Source: Mimachlamys varia (lineage: Eukaryota; Mollusca; Bivalvia; Pectinida; Pectinidae). Taken from it: a stretch of DNA of 64,000 nt. The notes beneath the pieces were generated by a model that saw nothing but the letters and a program-made list of their open reading frames with translations, was not told where the DNA came from and did no database searches. Location of the stretch: the NCBI GenBank assembly GCA_947623455.1, contig OX392529.1, forward strand, positions 4,030,001-4,094,000. Reading direction: 5' to 3'. This document shows positions 22,201-29,238 of this stretch, one piece after another (the first letter of the stretch is position 1; each line of letters opens with the position of its first letter). The position numbers and the translations under genes are program-made.

Positions 22201-22961
22201 CAGGTTTGCTCGTGATGCAATTGTTGTGGCTGCGCCGGGATTTGAATCCGGGACTCCCGCTTGGAAGGTGAACATTAATTGTAACGATTGAGCCAAAAGT
22301 CTGGACGTTAGGCTCGAGGGCCTAACACTGTCTAATTATACCACAATGTCGAATATTTTGGTATGTCGATAATTGGTAATCGGACCATACTACTGTACAT
22401 ACACTGAAAGCAGGCATGCAAAACATATAGCATAATACTAGTGTAAGAAATGTGTCATAATTACAGGACTAAGCTATATAAAACACAATGTACCAATTAT
22501 AATGTACATAGGACCTACCTTACACACCTCACTTCATATACTGAATCATAGGCATCGTGAATGAAGCTAACCAATGAACTACCAGTTTACAATTAATAAC
22601 CCCAGTAAAGTCCCCATTGCCATAGCTATATGGTGTGTTTGGGGAATACTACGTACTGTAGGTCTAGCTACACACTACCTACCTCTCCGTGTCTGGTTTT
22701 GGAAAAAGGTCTGAGGATAAGAGCAACTCCTCCTATGGCCAGGGCACAATCTTCAAGGAAAGCACATTCGGGGTACGCCTCGTCAGATGCCAACTCAATA
22801 ACGCGCACGTCGCATTTTTTCATTGTTTTAATAAACTCTTGATGCTCTTCGCGTGCCCTATCAATGTCGATAGGTTGTGCATCCGTCTGCTGCGACTGGA
22901 TGTCCTTAAAACTCTCCGGAATACGGCTAACAATCGCATAGTTGTAGTGAAAGGCTGCCAT
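1061..22961 (-). CDS. DDAH1: Dimethylarginine dimethylaminohydrolase-family protein, 5 exons (span includes introns)
   Basis: Spliced CDS joins 22683-22961, 21691-21790, 9482-9681, 4185-4316 and 1061-1204: 855 nt, 284 residues, against 285 in human DDAH1. All junctions are GT-AG and in phase. DDAH hydrolyses asymmetric methylarginines, the inhibitors of nitric oxide synthase, in the cytosol. Recognisable blocks are the N-terminal FLED acidic motif (exon 1), NGGDILFTG (exon 2), RLKSLVCMAG (exon 3) and LIHRT (exon 4). Measured against the human protein, the substrate-binding Glu78, Asp79, Arg98 and Arg145 are retained. The catalytic His173 is Arg (RLKS for HLKS), Asp269 is Gly, and catalytic Cys274 is Asn (SLINS for LLTCC). 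It therefore looks like an intact reading frame for a probable pseudoenzyme. The human comparison is from memory of the family; the substitutions themselves are read from two separate exons. Introns 2, 3 and 4 are packed with minisatellites, and intron 2 holds a nested receptor gene. Confidence 0.88.
1268..1410. repeat. Short tandem repeat, about 4 diverged copies
   Basis: The core GTTACTGCCCCTGATAAAC recurs about every 35-50 bp. It lies in DDAH intron 4, just upstream of the exon 5 acceptor. Confidence 0.7.
1411..2398. other. DDAH intron 4, unannotated part
   Basis: AT-rich intron sequence. I see no gene, repeat array or RNA here. Confidence 0.5.
2399..2990. repeat. 34-bp minisatellite, about 17 copies
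   Basis: The unit is built on GGCTGTGTAAGTGTCAGTGC plus GAGACAATA. Copies differ mainly at TATGG/TAGGG and GGCTGG/GGCTAG. It lies in DDAH intron 4. The TGTAAGTG motif is donor-like only on the plus strand, antisense to the gene. Confidence 0.95.
3027..3705. repeat. 42-bp minisatellite, 16 nearly identical copies
   Basis: Unit ACAACATGGCTGCTGGTCTG followed by GTGTGTAATGATGTTGGTGTAT. Copies are almost identical, so the array is young or recently homogenised. The unit is 14 codons and has no stop in several frames, which gives spurious long open frames on both strands. Confidence 0.97.
3706..4184. other. DDAH intron 4, donor-proximal part
   Basis: AT-rich. A roughly 45-bp segment containing AAACTGTTAAACA and GAAGGTCTCCAT occurs twice (about 3945-4025). 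Nothing else recognised. Confidence 0.5.
4185..4316 (-). CDS. DDAH1: DDAH exon 4
   Basis: 132 nt, phase 0 at both ends, with acceptor TTTACAG and donor GTGAGT. It encodes 44 residues including KILKLDNDRAANMLYVNG and LIHRT, which line up with the human segment around DDIAANCIYLN and LLHRT. Confidence 0.88.
4490..5861. repeat. 40-41-bp minisatellite, about 33 copies
   Basis: Unit GGACTTATGTTAGTATATTG plus TCTTTATACCCCTACCCTGTA. Two unit types, ACCCTGTAGG and AAACATAGG, are interspersed. On the gene's own (minus) strand each unit reads TACTAAC and then, about 13 nt later, CTACAGG: a branch-point-like motif followed by a 3'-splice-site-like AG. It lies in DDAH intron 3 near the exon 4 acceptor. 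Confidence 0.95.
5862..9512. repeat. 41-bp minisatellite derived from the DDAH exon 3/intron 3 junction, nearly 90 copies
   Basis: On the minus strand the unit reads CAGTCCCATGGCCCTCAATG, TACTCAAC, then GTAAGTCCAGCCA. The first 28 nt match the 3' end of DDAH exon 3 and the next 13 match the start of intron 3. The array runs straight into the exon. Copies nearest the exon (from about 7470) mostly keep GTAAGT. Distal copies mostly read GTAGTC or ATAGTC, with the donor weakened or lost. Some copies are partial. Confidence 0.95.
9482..9681 (-). CDS. DDAH1: DDAH exon 3
   Basis: 200 nt. Acceptor CCACAG; the first codon is completed by the single nt left from exon 2 (Gly); phase 0 at the GTAAGT donor. 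It encodes KEIFVGVG, ERSNEAGAN, RGDVRLKSLVCMAG and ends NSPMALNVLN. The codon CGC gives Arg at the family's catalytic His position. Its last 28 nt are the seed of the adjoining 41-bp array, so many equivalent donors follow it. Confidence 0.88.
9682..9976. other. DDAH intron 2, acceptor-proximal part
   Basis: AT-rich intron sequence with no recognised element. Confidence 0.5.
9977..10056. mobile_element. Foldback (MITE-like) element
   Basis: A 30-bp inverted repeat: GCATTGAACTGCATTCAGTT onward at 9981-10010 pairs with 10016-10045 across a 5-nt loop. The outer motif is shared with the element at 21948-22108, so both belong to one family. A related half-palindrome (TGGCATTCATGGCC) sits near 10245. 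Confidence 0.6.
10057..11005. other. DDAH intron 2, no gene recognised
   Basis: Two TGACGTCA-type motifs occur near 10207 and 10223. A 98-residue open frame (10533-10829) has no family resemblance and no supporting context. Otherwise AT-rich sequence. Confidence 0.45.
11006..11600. repeat. 43-bp minisatellite, about 13 copies, upstream of the receptor gene
   Basis: Unit ACTTACAAACGCTCTGTGAC plus AGTGTCCAGCTAGTAACAACTGT. The array ends about 45 bp before the receptor ATG, so it probably forms its promoter or 5' UTR. On the minus strand each unit contains TTTGTAAGT, a donor-like motif, but I cannot tie it to a known exon. Confidence 0.93.
11647..13083 (+). CDS. Cys-loop ligand-gated channel subunit, nicotinic acetylcholine receptor-like, intronless
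   Basis: 478 residues, single exon. A signal peptide at about 1-25 is followed by an extracellular ligand-binding domain with loop A (WKPDI), the Cys-loop CFINIVNFPFDSQSC (Cys157 and Cys171, 13 residues between) and loop B GAWTTSP. TM1 is at about 237-260, TM2 263-287 (starting GEKIGYSM), TM3 293-318, a loop of about 125 residues follows, and TM4 is at about 447-475. The Glu of GEK before TM2 is typical of cation-selective nicotinic channels. Loop C lacks the vicinal Cys pair, so it is not an alpha-type subunit by that criterion. It lies inside DDAH intron 2 on the opposite strand. The lack of introns suggests origin by retroposition, as known for many molluscan members of this expanded family. 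The agonist cannot be inferred. The first ATG is used because the signal peptide follows directly. Confidence 0.93.
   Translation: MSSSMKQGLFVALIILSNLHLVLSQSGADLKKLQDDLFVQRDYKKMIPPRRDLRSPITVHMSFHLKGINNLDEVEEKLTTTGFLELTWNDQYLTWDPDNYSDIDYFYLPQSQVWKPDITLQNGFTKLQELGDNAILVKIRHDGMVFWQPYEVFQTTCFINIVNFPFDSQSCKLIFGAWTTSPVDMVFDLGVDEVELQSFQPNGLWDLASSEVIRTTSQINVNQIEVTLNLRRSPQYYWFTIICPVLFLSVLAIFTFIIPVDSGEKIGYSMTVYLAFAVFLTIVSNSLPVNSQTMSYLSTYLLTQLSLGTLIVMVTVVQVRLHNCLHSEAAPSCAQCFVRFTRRVQACFWVKSRPAKVNPHADDVSLYPPCHSPLPTSGPPPLDHIEDKDNGLGVTQLRATLTSKPSSHCTGMKSTEDLKSNYGCVQIKEGQVLAAINSGGEVLTWADFLSALDLIFFCVFFVLTTTAVSLTMFFITAG
13114..13119 (+). promoter_or_regulatory. Polyadenylation signal of the receptor gene
   Basis: AATAAA, 30 nt after the TGA stop, in good position for 3' end formation. 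It implies a very short 3' UTR. Confidence 0.6.
13319..14078. repeat. Short-unit tandem array, 12-18 bp mixed units
   Basis: Built from TACCTGTTGTGTG and TACCTGTGTTTA in irregular order. It has open frames on both strands, with Cys/Val/Tyr-rich (plus) or Thr/Gln-rich (minus) translations that reflect base composition only. It lies 235 bp after the receptor stop. Confidence 0.92.
14079..14977. other. DDAH intron 2, no feature seen
   Basis: AT-rich sequence without recognisable gene, RNA or repeat array. Confidence 0.5.
14978..15357. repeat. 101-bp tandem repeat, left part (interrupted by a LINE)
   Basis: About 3.7 copies spaced 101-102 bp, each with GGTTATGTCTGGTAAGTAGG and GACCTTGACCTAGTTACC. 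The array resumes at 18563 after the inserted LINE, so it was one array before insertion. Confidence 0.92.
15347..15357 (+). other. Left target-site duplication of the LINE
   Basis: GGTTATGTCTG, repeated exactly at 18563-18573 after the poly(A) tail. Confidence 0.9.
15351..17618 (+). CDS. Retrotransposon ORF2 fragment: reverse transcriptase and C-terminal region
   Basis: 755 codons open. The ATG and first codons come from the target-site flank; element sequence begins at about residue 3. RT motifs in order: NWRPISLLN (about 26), FLDFKKAFD (about 98), GIRQGCPLSCLIF (about 160) and the active-site LADDSTLFL (about 199). A C-terminal CHIC-x7-H-x4-C zinc-knuckle-like motif at about 641-656 is typical of L1-group ORF2. 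The N-terminal apurinic endonuclease is absent, so the protein is not autonomous as it stands. The lysine/isoleucine-rich, AT-rich coding differs from the host genes. Confidence 0.92.
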   Translation: MSERGELSSSQKMGLVSLIYKKNNPLDLANWRPISLLNIDYKIAAHVLATRLKNVMPNIIETDQNGYIKNRFIGYNIRQIQDIIDYSEKFNTDTCILFLDFKKAFDTIEWDYMTAALKRYGFGKSFMKWITTFYRNITACAKNNNWITGEFNISRGIRQGCPLSCLIFVIAVEIMANRIRNDKGISGFRINKKHIKISQLADDSTLFLRYSDIHKVLKIIEDFGRVSGLRLNKGKTEGLLLGSNKRKRSFYEGIDWSKREIKALGIYFGTNKKVCSNLNWERKKTTIDDMLKNWKKRKLTLMGKIMIVQALLIPKITYLATTQILDSTKIKELEQLIFKFVWEGKGEKVKRKTIIGKYKFGGLNLRDIKSHIDVLRISWVKRLTDETDANWKIIPRIMLEKYGSNFLIFKMNIGNLRNIKNIKREISDFYYNILESWVKFRGIESTYENYRNIRKSIIWGNKEIKILNNTLIYKSWVDSNIIFVEDIINQHGEIDENIIYTKLRDKHNWIIETAKIKKAIPNEWKICLKKEKSYKTRVKMENYIYICSNKANRNIKLDDLTNKSIYDIALQRKFEKSYCWNMWINRFNTEHYKACECMFEFIYSQLIDNRYKMFRWKLFNYIIPCKVNLKRWKIEDNDLCHICNEKENYVHYFIECKYFIQFWKVIRDILRKTGFAINLQNLQYLILGYKIYQMNTVELNILLTLIGFTIYKAYHQSKQKREKVNIISILKYELQHVITIRRKPSNLLKTFISYI
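15358..18562 (+). mobile_element. 5'-truncated Tx1/L1-like non-LTR retrotransposon, 3.2 kb
   Basis: Flanked by an exact 11-bp target duplication and ending in A12 (18551-18562), the hallmarks of target-primed reverse transcription. The 5' end is truncated: the endonuclease domain is missing and the element begins just before the reverse transcriptase. The ORF is intact and the target duplication perfect, so the insertion is recent. The 3' UTR (17619-18550) carries two copies of a segment with CGGTAGGGACTGGCCCAA. It sits sense to the receptor gene and antisense to DDAH. Confidence 0.92.
18563..18674. repeat. 101-bp tandem repeat, right part
   Basis: Continuation of the array at 14978-15357, starting with the right copy of the 11-bp LINE target duplication (18563-18573). 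One full copy follows before the array ends. Confidence 0.88.
18675..19254. other. DDAH intron 2, no gene recognised
   Basis: AT-rich, with a short (TA)n stretch near 19005. Nothing else seen. Confidence 0.5.
19255..21664. repeat. 16-bp satellite-like array, about 150 copies
   Basis: Unit TGTTCTATACTGTGTA, with TGTATA, CAGTGTA and AGTTATATACAG variants. A higher-order segment with ACAGTGTACATGTATGTTC recurs at about 20425 and 21424. The array stops about 26 bp from the donor of DDAH exon 2. Because 16 is not a multiple of 3 and the unit has no stop, all three plus frames stay open for about 600-690 codons; this is not coding evidence. Confidence 0.97.
21691..21790 (-). CDS. DDAH1: DDAH exon 2
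   Basis: 100 nt with acceptor CTCACAG and donor GTGAGT. It encodes VAGVRKLLQDLNLHVFEIKD and ends NGGDILFT plus one nt of the following Gly codon. The GGD motif is characteristic of the DDAH/amidinotransferase fold. Confidence 0.9.
21948..22108. mobile_element. Foldback (MITE-like) element, DDAH intron 1
   Basis: Terminal inverted repeats TTAAGCATTAAACTGCATTC (left) and the reverse complement near 22085-22108. The terminal motif matches the element at 9977-10056. The interior includes a second inverted pair around TTACAGGAAA and TTTCCTGTAA. Confidence 0.65.
22205..22400 (-). repeat. tRNA-derived SINE-like repeat
   Basis: The minus strand holds a box A-like TGGCTCAATCG and a box B-like GATTCAAATCC followed by an acceptor-like GCGCAGCCA. 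No paired 5' acceptor arm is visible, so it is not a functional tRNA. The adjoining stretch near 22345-22395 (AATGTCGAATATTTTGGTA) recurs diverged at about 61856-61905, as expected for a dispersed element. Confidence 0.45.
22683..22961 (-). CDS. DDAH1: DDAH exon 1 (initiator)
   Basis: 279 coding nt, 93 residues, from ATG at 22961 to donor GTAGGT, phase 0. It includes AIVSRIPESF (matching the family's start AVVRALPESL), the acidic-motif segment PECAFLEDCALA and RPFSKTRHGE. This is the first ATG downstream of the promoter-like CRE. Confidence 0.9.
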
Positions 22962-22992
22962 CTTGAACAGGAAATGCTTCCGTGAGTGGTTG

Positions 22993-23000
22993 TGACGTCA
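22993..23000. promoter_or_regulatory. CRE/ATF-type site in the DDAH promoter
   Basis: The palindrome TGACGTCA lies 32 bp upstream of the DDAH start codon, in a short GC-richer stretch. The consensus is exact. Its function here is inferred from position only. Confidence 0.45.
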
Positions 23001-23165
23001 CATACTATTGACAAGAGCGACACCTTTGATGTCTGCCGCCAGGTGCGATGGTTTAGATTGGGGCGGACATTCCTAGGGAATGATTCATAAATTATTCAAC
23101 ACACGTTGTTTTATCCAGTAATTGTTATATGCGGCAATGTCATTAATTTTATGGCACGTTTGTAC

Positions 23166-23690
23166 GGGGCGCCGTTTTACTATTTATGAACAACTGGATA
23201 TCTAAAATTCGAGTTATGGATATGGTATCATTAAATAATTTTGGATATCCAAAATGTCCATGAATATGGGGCGCCGTTTAACTATTTATTAACAAAAGTG
23301 GATATCCAAAATTCGATTATGGATATCCATTATTCATTTTTCGATCCATTATTCCAATTTATGATATCACAAAAATTTGGATATCCTAAATTATTTTTGG
23401 ATATCCAAAATTCGAATGATGAATATCCATAAATGATTTTTGGATATCCAAAAAATCGAATAAAGGATATCCTTAATTCAAAGCATTTAACGATATCCAA
23501 AATTCGAATTATGGATATCCAAAAATGATTTATGGATATCCACAATTGGAATTTTGGATATCCAGTTTTGTTAATAAATAATAAAACGGCGCCCCATCCA
23601 TGAATGATAGTTGGATATCCAAAAATCGAATTATGGATATAAGCGGGTTTGGCGGTATAACGGGTGGCGATATAACGGGGTTTTACTGTA
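23166..23690. mobile_element. Foldback element made of GGATATCC palindromes
   Basis: The core element 23268-23595 (328 bp) has inverted ends GGGGCGCCGTTT and AAACGGCGCCCC. Its interior is a chain of imperfect TTTGGATATCCAAAATTCG palindromes. An extra left-end copy starts at 23166, and GGATATCC units continue to about 23640. Nearly every part can fold on another part. Confidence 0.7.
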
Positions 23691-23898
23691 TTGGAAATAC
23701 ATTGTCCGCGGCCCACCATGGGACATGCGCATAATAAAATTGAAGAAAACGCAAAAGAAATAGGCCATTCTGACAAAGGATTACTTTCTCGGTTTAGCAT
23801 TCTCTTTACTAATGCAGATACCTTAACGAAATTTAAGTTACAAGAACAAAAAAACAGTAGCAAAGCGGGATACCCCAGATGTAATAGCTATTTCCGAA

Positions 23899-24384
23899 GT
23901 GAAACCAAAGAATTTAAAAAGACAAATTGATCTGTCCGAATATAGCATAGAGGGATATGTCATAATATCTCTAAATATGTCCAAGGATCTGCCAGGGAGA
24001 GGCATGATCATGTACCTAAGAGAACGTCTTAAGTATTCCCAAATTACATTCAGCAACATAGAATTTGATGAGCTTATCTTATGTGAAGTAAAACTTAACT
24101 CTAATGAAAACGTACTTGTTGGCTCTCTATACAGAAGCCCAAATTTTAACTCATCAGAAGAAAATTTTAAGAATTTGTGCAAATTGCTACTAGAAACGGC
24201 TAAAAGGAAATACAACTATAAGATATTATTTGGGGATTTAAACTTACCGGAGATCGACTGGTCAAATTATAACACAAAAAACAACGAAACATCAACCGAG
24301 TTCAAGTTTATAGAATGTCAGGCAACCGACACGCGGAAGGGGTACGGACAATCCAAGCGTTATAGATTTAGTTCTAACAGATAA
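23899..24384 (+). pseudogene. LINE endonuclease fragment
   Basis: An open stretch with YSIEGYVI, LVGSLYRSPN and GDLNLPEIDW, the block that holds catalytic Asp/Asn of the apurinic endonuclease. The preceding part of the domain lies in another frame upstream (FTNADTL near 23805), so the ORF is broken. Confidence 0.75.
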
Positions 24385-25319
24385 AGAAGATTACATCGAA
24401 GCTGTTGAATTCAACCCTCCTCTGGGCAAAAGTGACCATTCAGTTATTATTATCCGCTGTAATTTTAGCGCCGAGATAGAAAATATAAGAAAAAAGCGTT
24501 ATTCCTATGATAAAGGTAATTTTCAGGAACCGTGTCATAGATTGGCAAGAACGTTTTTCGGAGTGCGAGAATGATGTAGAAAGGCAATGGATAATATTTA
24601 AGGCGATATAAGAAGAATCAATCAGCGATACTATCCCAGTGCAGAAAATAAAATCTCCGCGGTTATTGGTTAAAATCCAATAACCACAAGATCCAAGTAG
24701 ATAAAAAAGTGCTGAACAAAGTCAAAAGAAAGGCTAAATTATGGAACAAATACCTGCGCACACGGAATCAGGATGTCTATTCAGAATATTGTAAAGTTAG
24801 GAATCAAGTTAGGACACTTACAAAGAAGGCAGTAAAATTCCATGAGATGCAAATAGTATGCAAATAATCCTAAAAGTTCTGGAGATATGCCAAATCTAAA
24901 ACAACAATCAGGTCTAATATTTCAAATTTATATACAAGCATAAATAAGGAGGATATTACGGCAACAGATTATGAAAAGGCCAGTGTACTCGCGGACTTTT
25001 TCCAAACAGTGTTTACGCAAATAGATGATCGAGAATTGCCCGATATTGAAATGATAGATGTAGAACCAATTACTATACTCAATATATCTCGAGAAGCGGT
25101 AAAAAAGAAACTGATGGAATTAAAAATTTCGAAATCTCCAGGACCGGACATGATTCATCCTAGGGTTCTCAAAGAGACTGTGATGTCATAAGTCATCCAT
25201 TATCGTTAGGATTCAAAACATCCATAGACACAGGGGAGCTACCCGAGGATTGGAAATGTGCTAATATAACGACAATATTTAAGAAAGGAGATCGGAAAGA
25301 AGCTTCCAACTATAGACCA

Positions 25320-25958
25320 GTGAGCTTGACAAGCGTTGTCTGCAAGATACTTGAGTCACTAATCAGAGAAGAAATTATGATCCACATGAGGAAAAATAAA
25401 CTATTTAGTAAAGCACAATTCGGCTTCATAAATGGTAGGTCTACCGTTCTACAGCTTCTAAATGTCACGGAGAGATGGACAGATATTTTGGATAATGGAG
25501 GATGTGTGGATGTTATATACTGTGATTTTATGAAAGCATTTGATAAAGTCCCTCATCAACAACTCGTTCATAAACTCTCAAAATACGATATTGCTGGCAA
25601 ATTTTCCTCTTGGATTACAGCCTTTTTACTTGGAAGGAAACAGCGAGTCGTAGTAAACAGTGAAACATCACAATGGAATCCAGTAATAAGCGGTATACCA
25701 CAAGGATCTGTGTTGGGACCACTCCTATTTGTATTATATATAAACGATATGCCAGACGTAAAGAGCAATGGAACCGGAACTTATCTTTTTGCTGACGACA
25801 CGAAAGCATTTAGAGCCATTAATGATGAACAGGATTGTAAACTTCTTCAGCAAGATATATTTTCGTTAAACAAATGGTCAGAAACTTGGAAACTACGATT
25901 CCATCCAGAAAAATGCGTGTCGGATATACAAATATGGATCCCTATAACTACCAACTGA
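25320..25958 (+). pseudogene. LINE reverse transcriptase fragment
   Basis: 212 open codons with RT motifs from KILESLIREEI through the FADD active site (near 25790). It frameshifts near 25910 into the next open segment (25874-26215), which holds the post-RT region. The upstream segment 25009-25191 has the SPGPDMIHPRVLKE motif preceding the RT. Confidence 0.85.
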
Positions 25959-26327
25959 AAGAAAGTGCTCAACACCTAACATTTGTTGACTCAGAAAAGG
26001 ATATCGGGGTCACCATAGATAATAAACTTACTTTCGATAAACATATCTGTGAAAAGGTTAACAAAGCAAATTCGATCATGGGAGTATTACGGAGGACAAT
26101 GGAGTACATGAACCCATACAGTTTTAAAATGTTATACACGGCTTTAGTAAGACCCACATCGAGTATGCGGTCCAAGTCTGGTGACCTCATCTGTGGAAAC
26201 ATATTGAAACAATAGAAAATGTCCAACGTCGCGCAACAAAACAAGTTCCTGGTCTGTCAAATCTTTCCTATTCTGAACGTCTGCAAAAACTGTCACTACC
26301 AACGTTAGCATATAGACGGTCTCGGGG

Positions 26328-26765
26328 CATCGTCGGAAACCCACGGTACACTTCTCTGACGTTTGCATCCCGTGGGCCAGAATCGGTATAAACCTTCGTT
26401 TCCCCGAATAGAAGTTTATTCGGAGATTTCAACCAATCAAAATGGTCGTTTCTCGTGACACTCTGTTAGATGATTTTACCTTGACCACGACCAGCATATT
26501 TCTGTAGGCATGACGCCGATGTCAATCGCCGTATAGCAGGACCTTATATTTTAATCACAATCGACACAATTATAACACAATCGACAGGTTTTGTTGACAG
26601 GCGGTGATACAAATGAAACAGGATACCCCGGCTGTATTATATGTAGTCACGGATGAAACCATCGATATGATTGGCTACTATTTTAGTACGAAAACGAGAG
26701 TTTCTTTCCATTTGAGCCCACGGGATGCAAACGTCAGAGAAGTGTACCGTGGGTTTCTGACGATG
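26328..26765. mobile_element. MITE, 438 bp, about 50-bp TIRs, 9-bp target duplication
   Basis: The ends CATCGTCGGAAACCCACGG and CCGTGGGTTTCTGACGATG are inverted and match for about 50 bp with one or two mismatches. It is flanked by GTCTCGGGG at 26319-26327 and 26766-26774. It splits a LINE codon run: joining the two duplication copies restores the LINE's RGDMIEVYKI context. A 9-bp duplication with long TIRs fits a Mutator-like (MULE) nonautonomous element. No transposase inside. Confidence 0.9.
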
Positions 26766-27224
26766 GTCTCGGGGAGACATGATTGAGGTCTATAAAATCA
26801 TCTCTGGAAAATATGACGAGGAAGTTGCAGAATTGTTCTCCGTTAATGTAGGGCCAACCACTCGTGGACATAACTTTAAAATACATAAACAATTCTCAAG
26901 ACTAGCTGTTAAAAATATTCGTTCACGCAGAGAACTGTGGATATGTGGAATGGTCTGCCATTTGAAGTTGTAAATGCTGTATCAATAAAACAATTCGAAT
27001 ATAAATTGGATCAACATTGGAAAAATTAACCACAAAAATACTGTTTCAAAGAGAAAATCAAGCTGTGAACTAAATCATTATTTATCATTTCAGTAACTTT
27101 ATTACGATCAAAGGATGTAAATCCTATACATATATTTTTTTTATGTATGCTGTCAGAATAAATCTATGTATCTATGTACATACATCCTTGGTCATTATCA
27201 CCAGACGAGTATAAATGTACAGCA

Positions 27225-28290
27225 AGTCGTTTGGGGTTTTAGCTCACCTACCCGAAGGATAAGTGAGTTTTTGCAATGGGCATGTCCGTCTGTCGTCGGC
27301 CGGCATCAAGAACTCATTTTAAACGACTTGTTCTCAATAACCAAAAGGCTCTGAGCACTATGAAGCATGCTAGGGATAGGGACAACCATGTTTGTTCAAA
27401 TGGTAGGGACAACCATGTTTGTTCAAATGGATGACCTTGACCAAATTTTAAGGTCACAGGGGTCAAATGTCTTTAAATCTTCAAGCATTTTTTTTCTTCT
27501 AAATAACCAAAATAACCGGATACCAACAATTAATCGGCTTGCATGTATCAAGCTTGGGTGAAGGGCTGCTTTCAAAGTTTCTGAAGTGAACGATTTTTTA
27601 GTTTGATGATGGTGGGCCATTTAAATCGCCCTGCGCCCGTCCTTAAACAATTCTTGTTATCGCTATTTCTTAAGAAGCACTGAATGGATCTTTCTCAAAT
27701 TGCATATGTAGGTTCCCCTTGGTCCCTAGTAGTGCCCTTTTGTTTTTGGGACTGATCGAAAAAACAAAATGGCTGAAAGGCAGCCATCTTGGATTTTGAC
27801 ATGAAAGTTTGTTATCACTATTTCTTGGGAAGTACTCGATGGATCTTACTCAAATTTCATATGTAGGTTCCCCTTGGTGCCTAATGGTGCCCTTTTGATT
27901 TTGGGACCAATTGGAAAACCAAATGGATGAAAGGTGACCATCTTGGATTTTGCCATTGAAAGATTGTTATGGCTGTTTCTTGAGAAGTACAGAATGGATT
28001 TTACTCAAATTTCATATGTAGGTTTCCCTTGGTGCGTAGTTGTGCATGATTCATTTTCGGACAGATCCGATAAACAATATGGCCAAAAGGTGGCCATCTT
28101 GGATTTGTGAATAATAGTTTGCTATCACTATTTCTTGAGAAGTACTGGATGGATCATTCTCAAATTTCATATGTAGGTTCCCCTTGGTTCCTAGTTGTGC
28201 ATGGTCCATTTTTGCCATACAGCCATCTTGTATGTTGACTATGAAAGTATATTATAATTATTTTTCAAGAAATGCAAGATGGATTTGGAA
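27225..28290. repeat. Dispersed bivalve-type repeat with about 160-bp internal units
   Basis: It starts with TTTAGCTCACCTACCCGAAG and CCGTCTGTCGTCGGCC, a head typical of abundant molluscan interspersed repeats. It continues with about four diverged units holding CTCAAATTTCATATGTAGG, TTCCCCTTGGT and CCATCTTGGATTTT, spaced about 160 bp. Noncoding. Confidence 0.65.
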
Positions 28291-28930
28291 TTTGGAAAAA
28301 CAAAACTCTTGATCTTCTTTCAACTATTATTAATTTTCACTAGAAATTTATAGAACTAAGATTAAATGCATAAATTAAAGTTAAAATAAGAAGGGAAAAG
28401 ATCAATCTTCCTAAGAATGAATGAAAAATCACCATGGTGGCCGCCAATCTAAACTTATTTCACAAAACAAAGTTTTCCCTTTGTGGCCTAACTTCTTTGG
28501 AATTAGACAGAATTGTTTTGGACTTAAATTCTCCCACAGTTTCGCCACCTCAACAGGCAACACTACATCATAGACAAAGGAAACCAACTCAGGCCGCTCT
28601 TATGTAGGTCTCCAATTTGTTGAATGTAAATGTAGTCATTGATGATGATGGGTTAATAATACTTCCTTTCCTCATATTTATTCAAAGACCTATGGGCAGT
28701 GTATGGAATCGAGGACAATGAGCTAGGCATTACTTTCAGAATGGAATAGATGTTATATAACACAACCAATAGGATATTTAAGTATGACGTTTCTATGACT
28801 ACACTGTCATCATCATCAGACTAATGACCAGTGTGGAGCGTAATAGTACTGACGTATGTAGTGTACAAGATGGTATTGGAATCGACCATTTAATGTTTTG
28901 GGTGGTATTATAATCCTATTGACACCAAGG
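28291..28930. other. Intergenic, no feature recognised
   Basis: Between DDAH and the 3' end of VPS52. No gene or array seen. Confidence 0.45.
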
Positions 28931-29097
28931 TCAGAAAAAATGTGACAAGATGGTGAAAATTTGGGCCCAAAAATGTGACAAGATGGTGAAAATTTGGGCC
29001 AAAAAATGTGACAAGATGGTGAAAATTTGGGCCAAAACATGTGACAAGATGGTGAAAATTTGGGCCAAAAAATGTGACAAGATGGTGAAAATGCACT
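28931..29097. repeat. 32-33-bp tandem repeat, 5 copies
   Basis: Unit ATGTGACAAGATGGTGAAAA followed by TTTGGGCCAAAA. It directly precedes the 18-bp array. Confidence 0.93.
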
Positions 29098-29102
29098 GTA
29101 GT

Positions 29103-29238
29103 AACTGTTGATTCGGCTGTGGTTGTTGATTCGGCTGTGGTTGTTGATTCGGCTGTGGTTGTTGATTCGGCTGTGGTTGTTGATTCGGCTGTAGTTGTTG
29201 ATTCGGCTGTGGTTGTTGATTCGGCTGTGGTTGTTTTC
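29103..29238. repeat. 18-bp tandem repeat, about 7.5 copies
   Basis: Unit TGTTGATTCGGCTGTGGT, nearly perfect. The long minus-strand Thr/Ala/Glu-rich frame it creates is a composition effect. Confidence 0.93.

Larger units (their letters stand above)
23700..27185 (+). mobile_element. Decayed CR1/Jockey-type LINE, interrupted by a MITE
   Basis: Frames shift several times but the domain order is clear. An AP endonuclease part at about 23795-24400 carries GDLNLPEIDW. Reverse transcriptase at about 25000-26220 carries YCDFMKAFDKVPH, GIPQGSVLGPLLFVLYIND and LFADDTKAF. The C-terminal region resumes after the MITE at 26775 and ends near 27029. The tail ends in short ATCTATGT-type repeats, not poly(A), consistent with this group. 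Same strand as the flanking L1-like element but much older. Confidence 0.85.

Noticed and set aside
22205..22300. Functional tRNA gene
   Set aside because: Box A and B-like motifs are present but the acceptor stem does not pair and the T-stem has a mismatch, so it is a tRNA-derived repeat.
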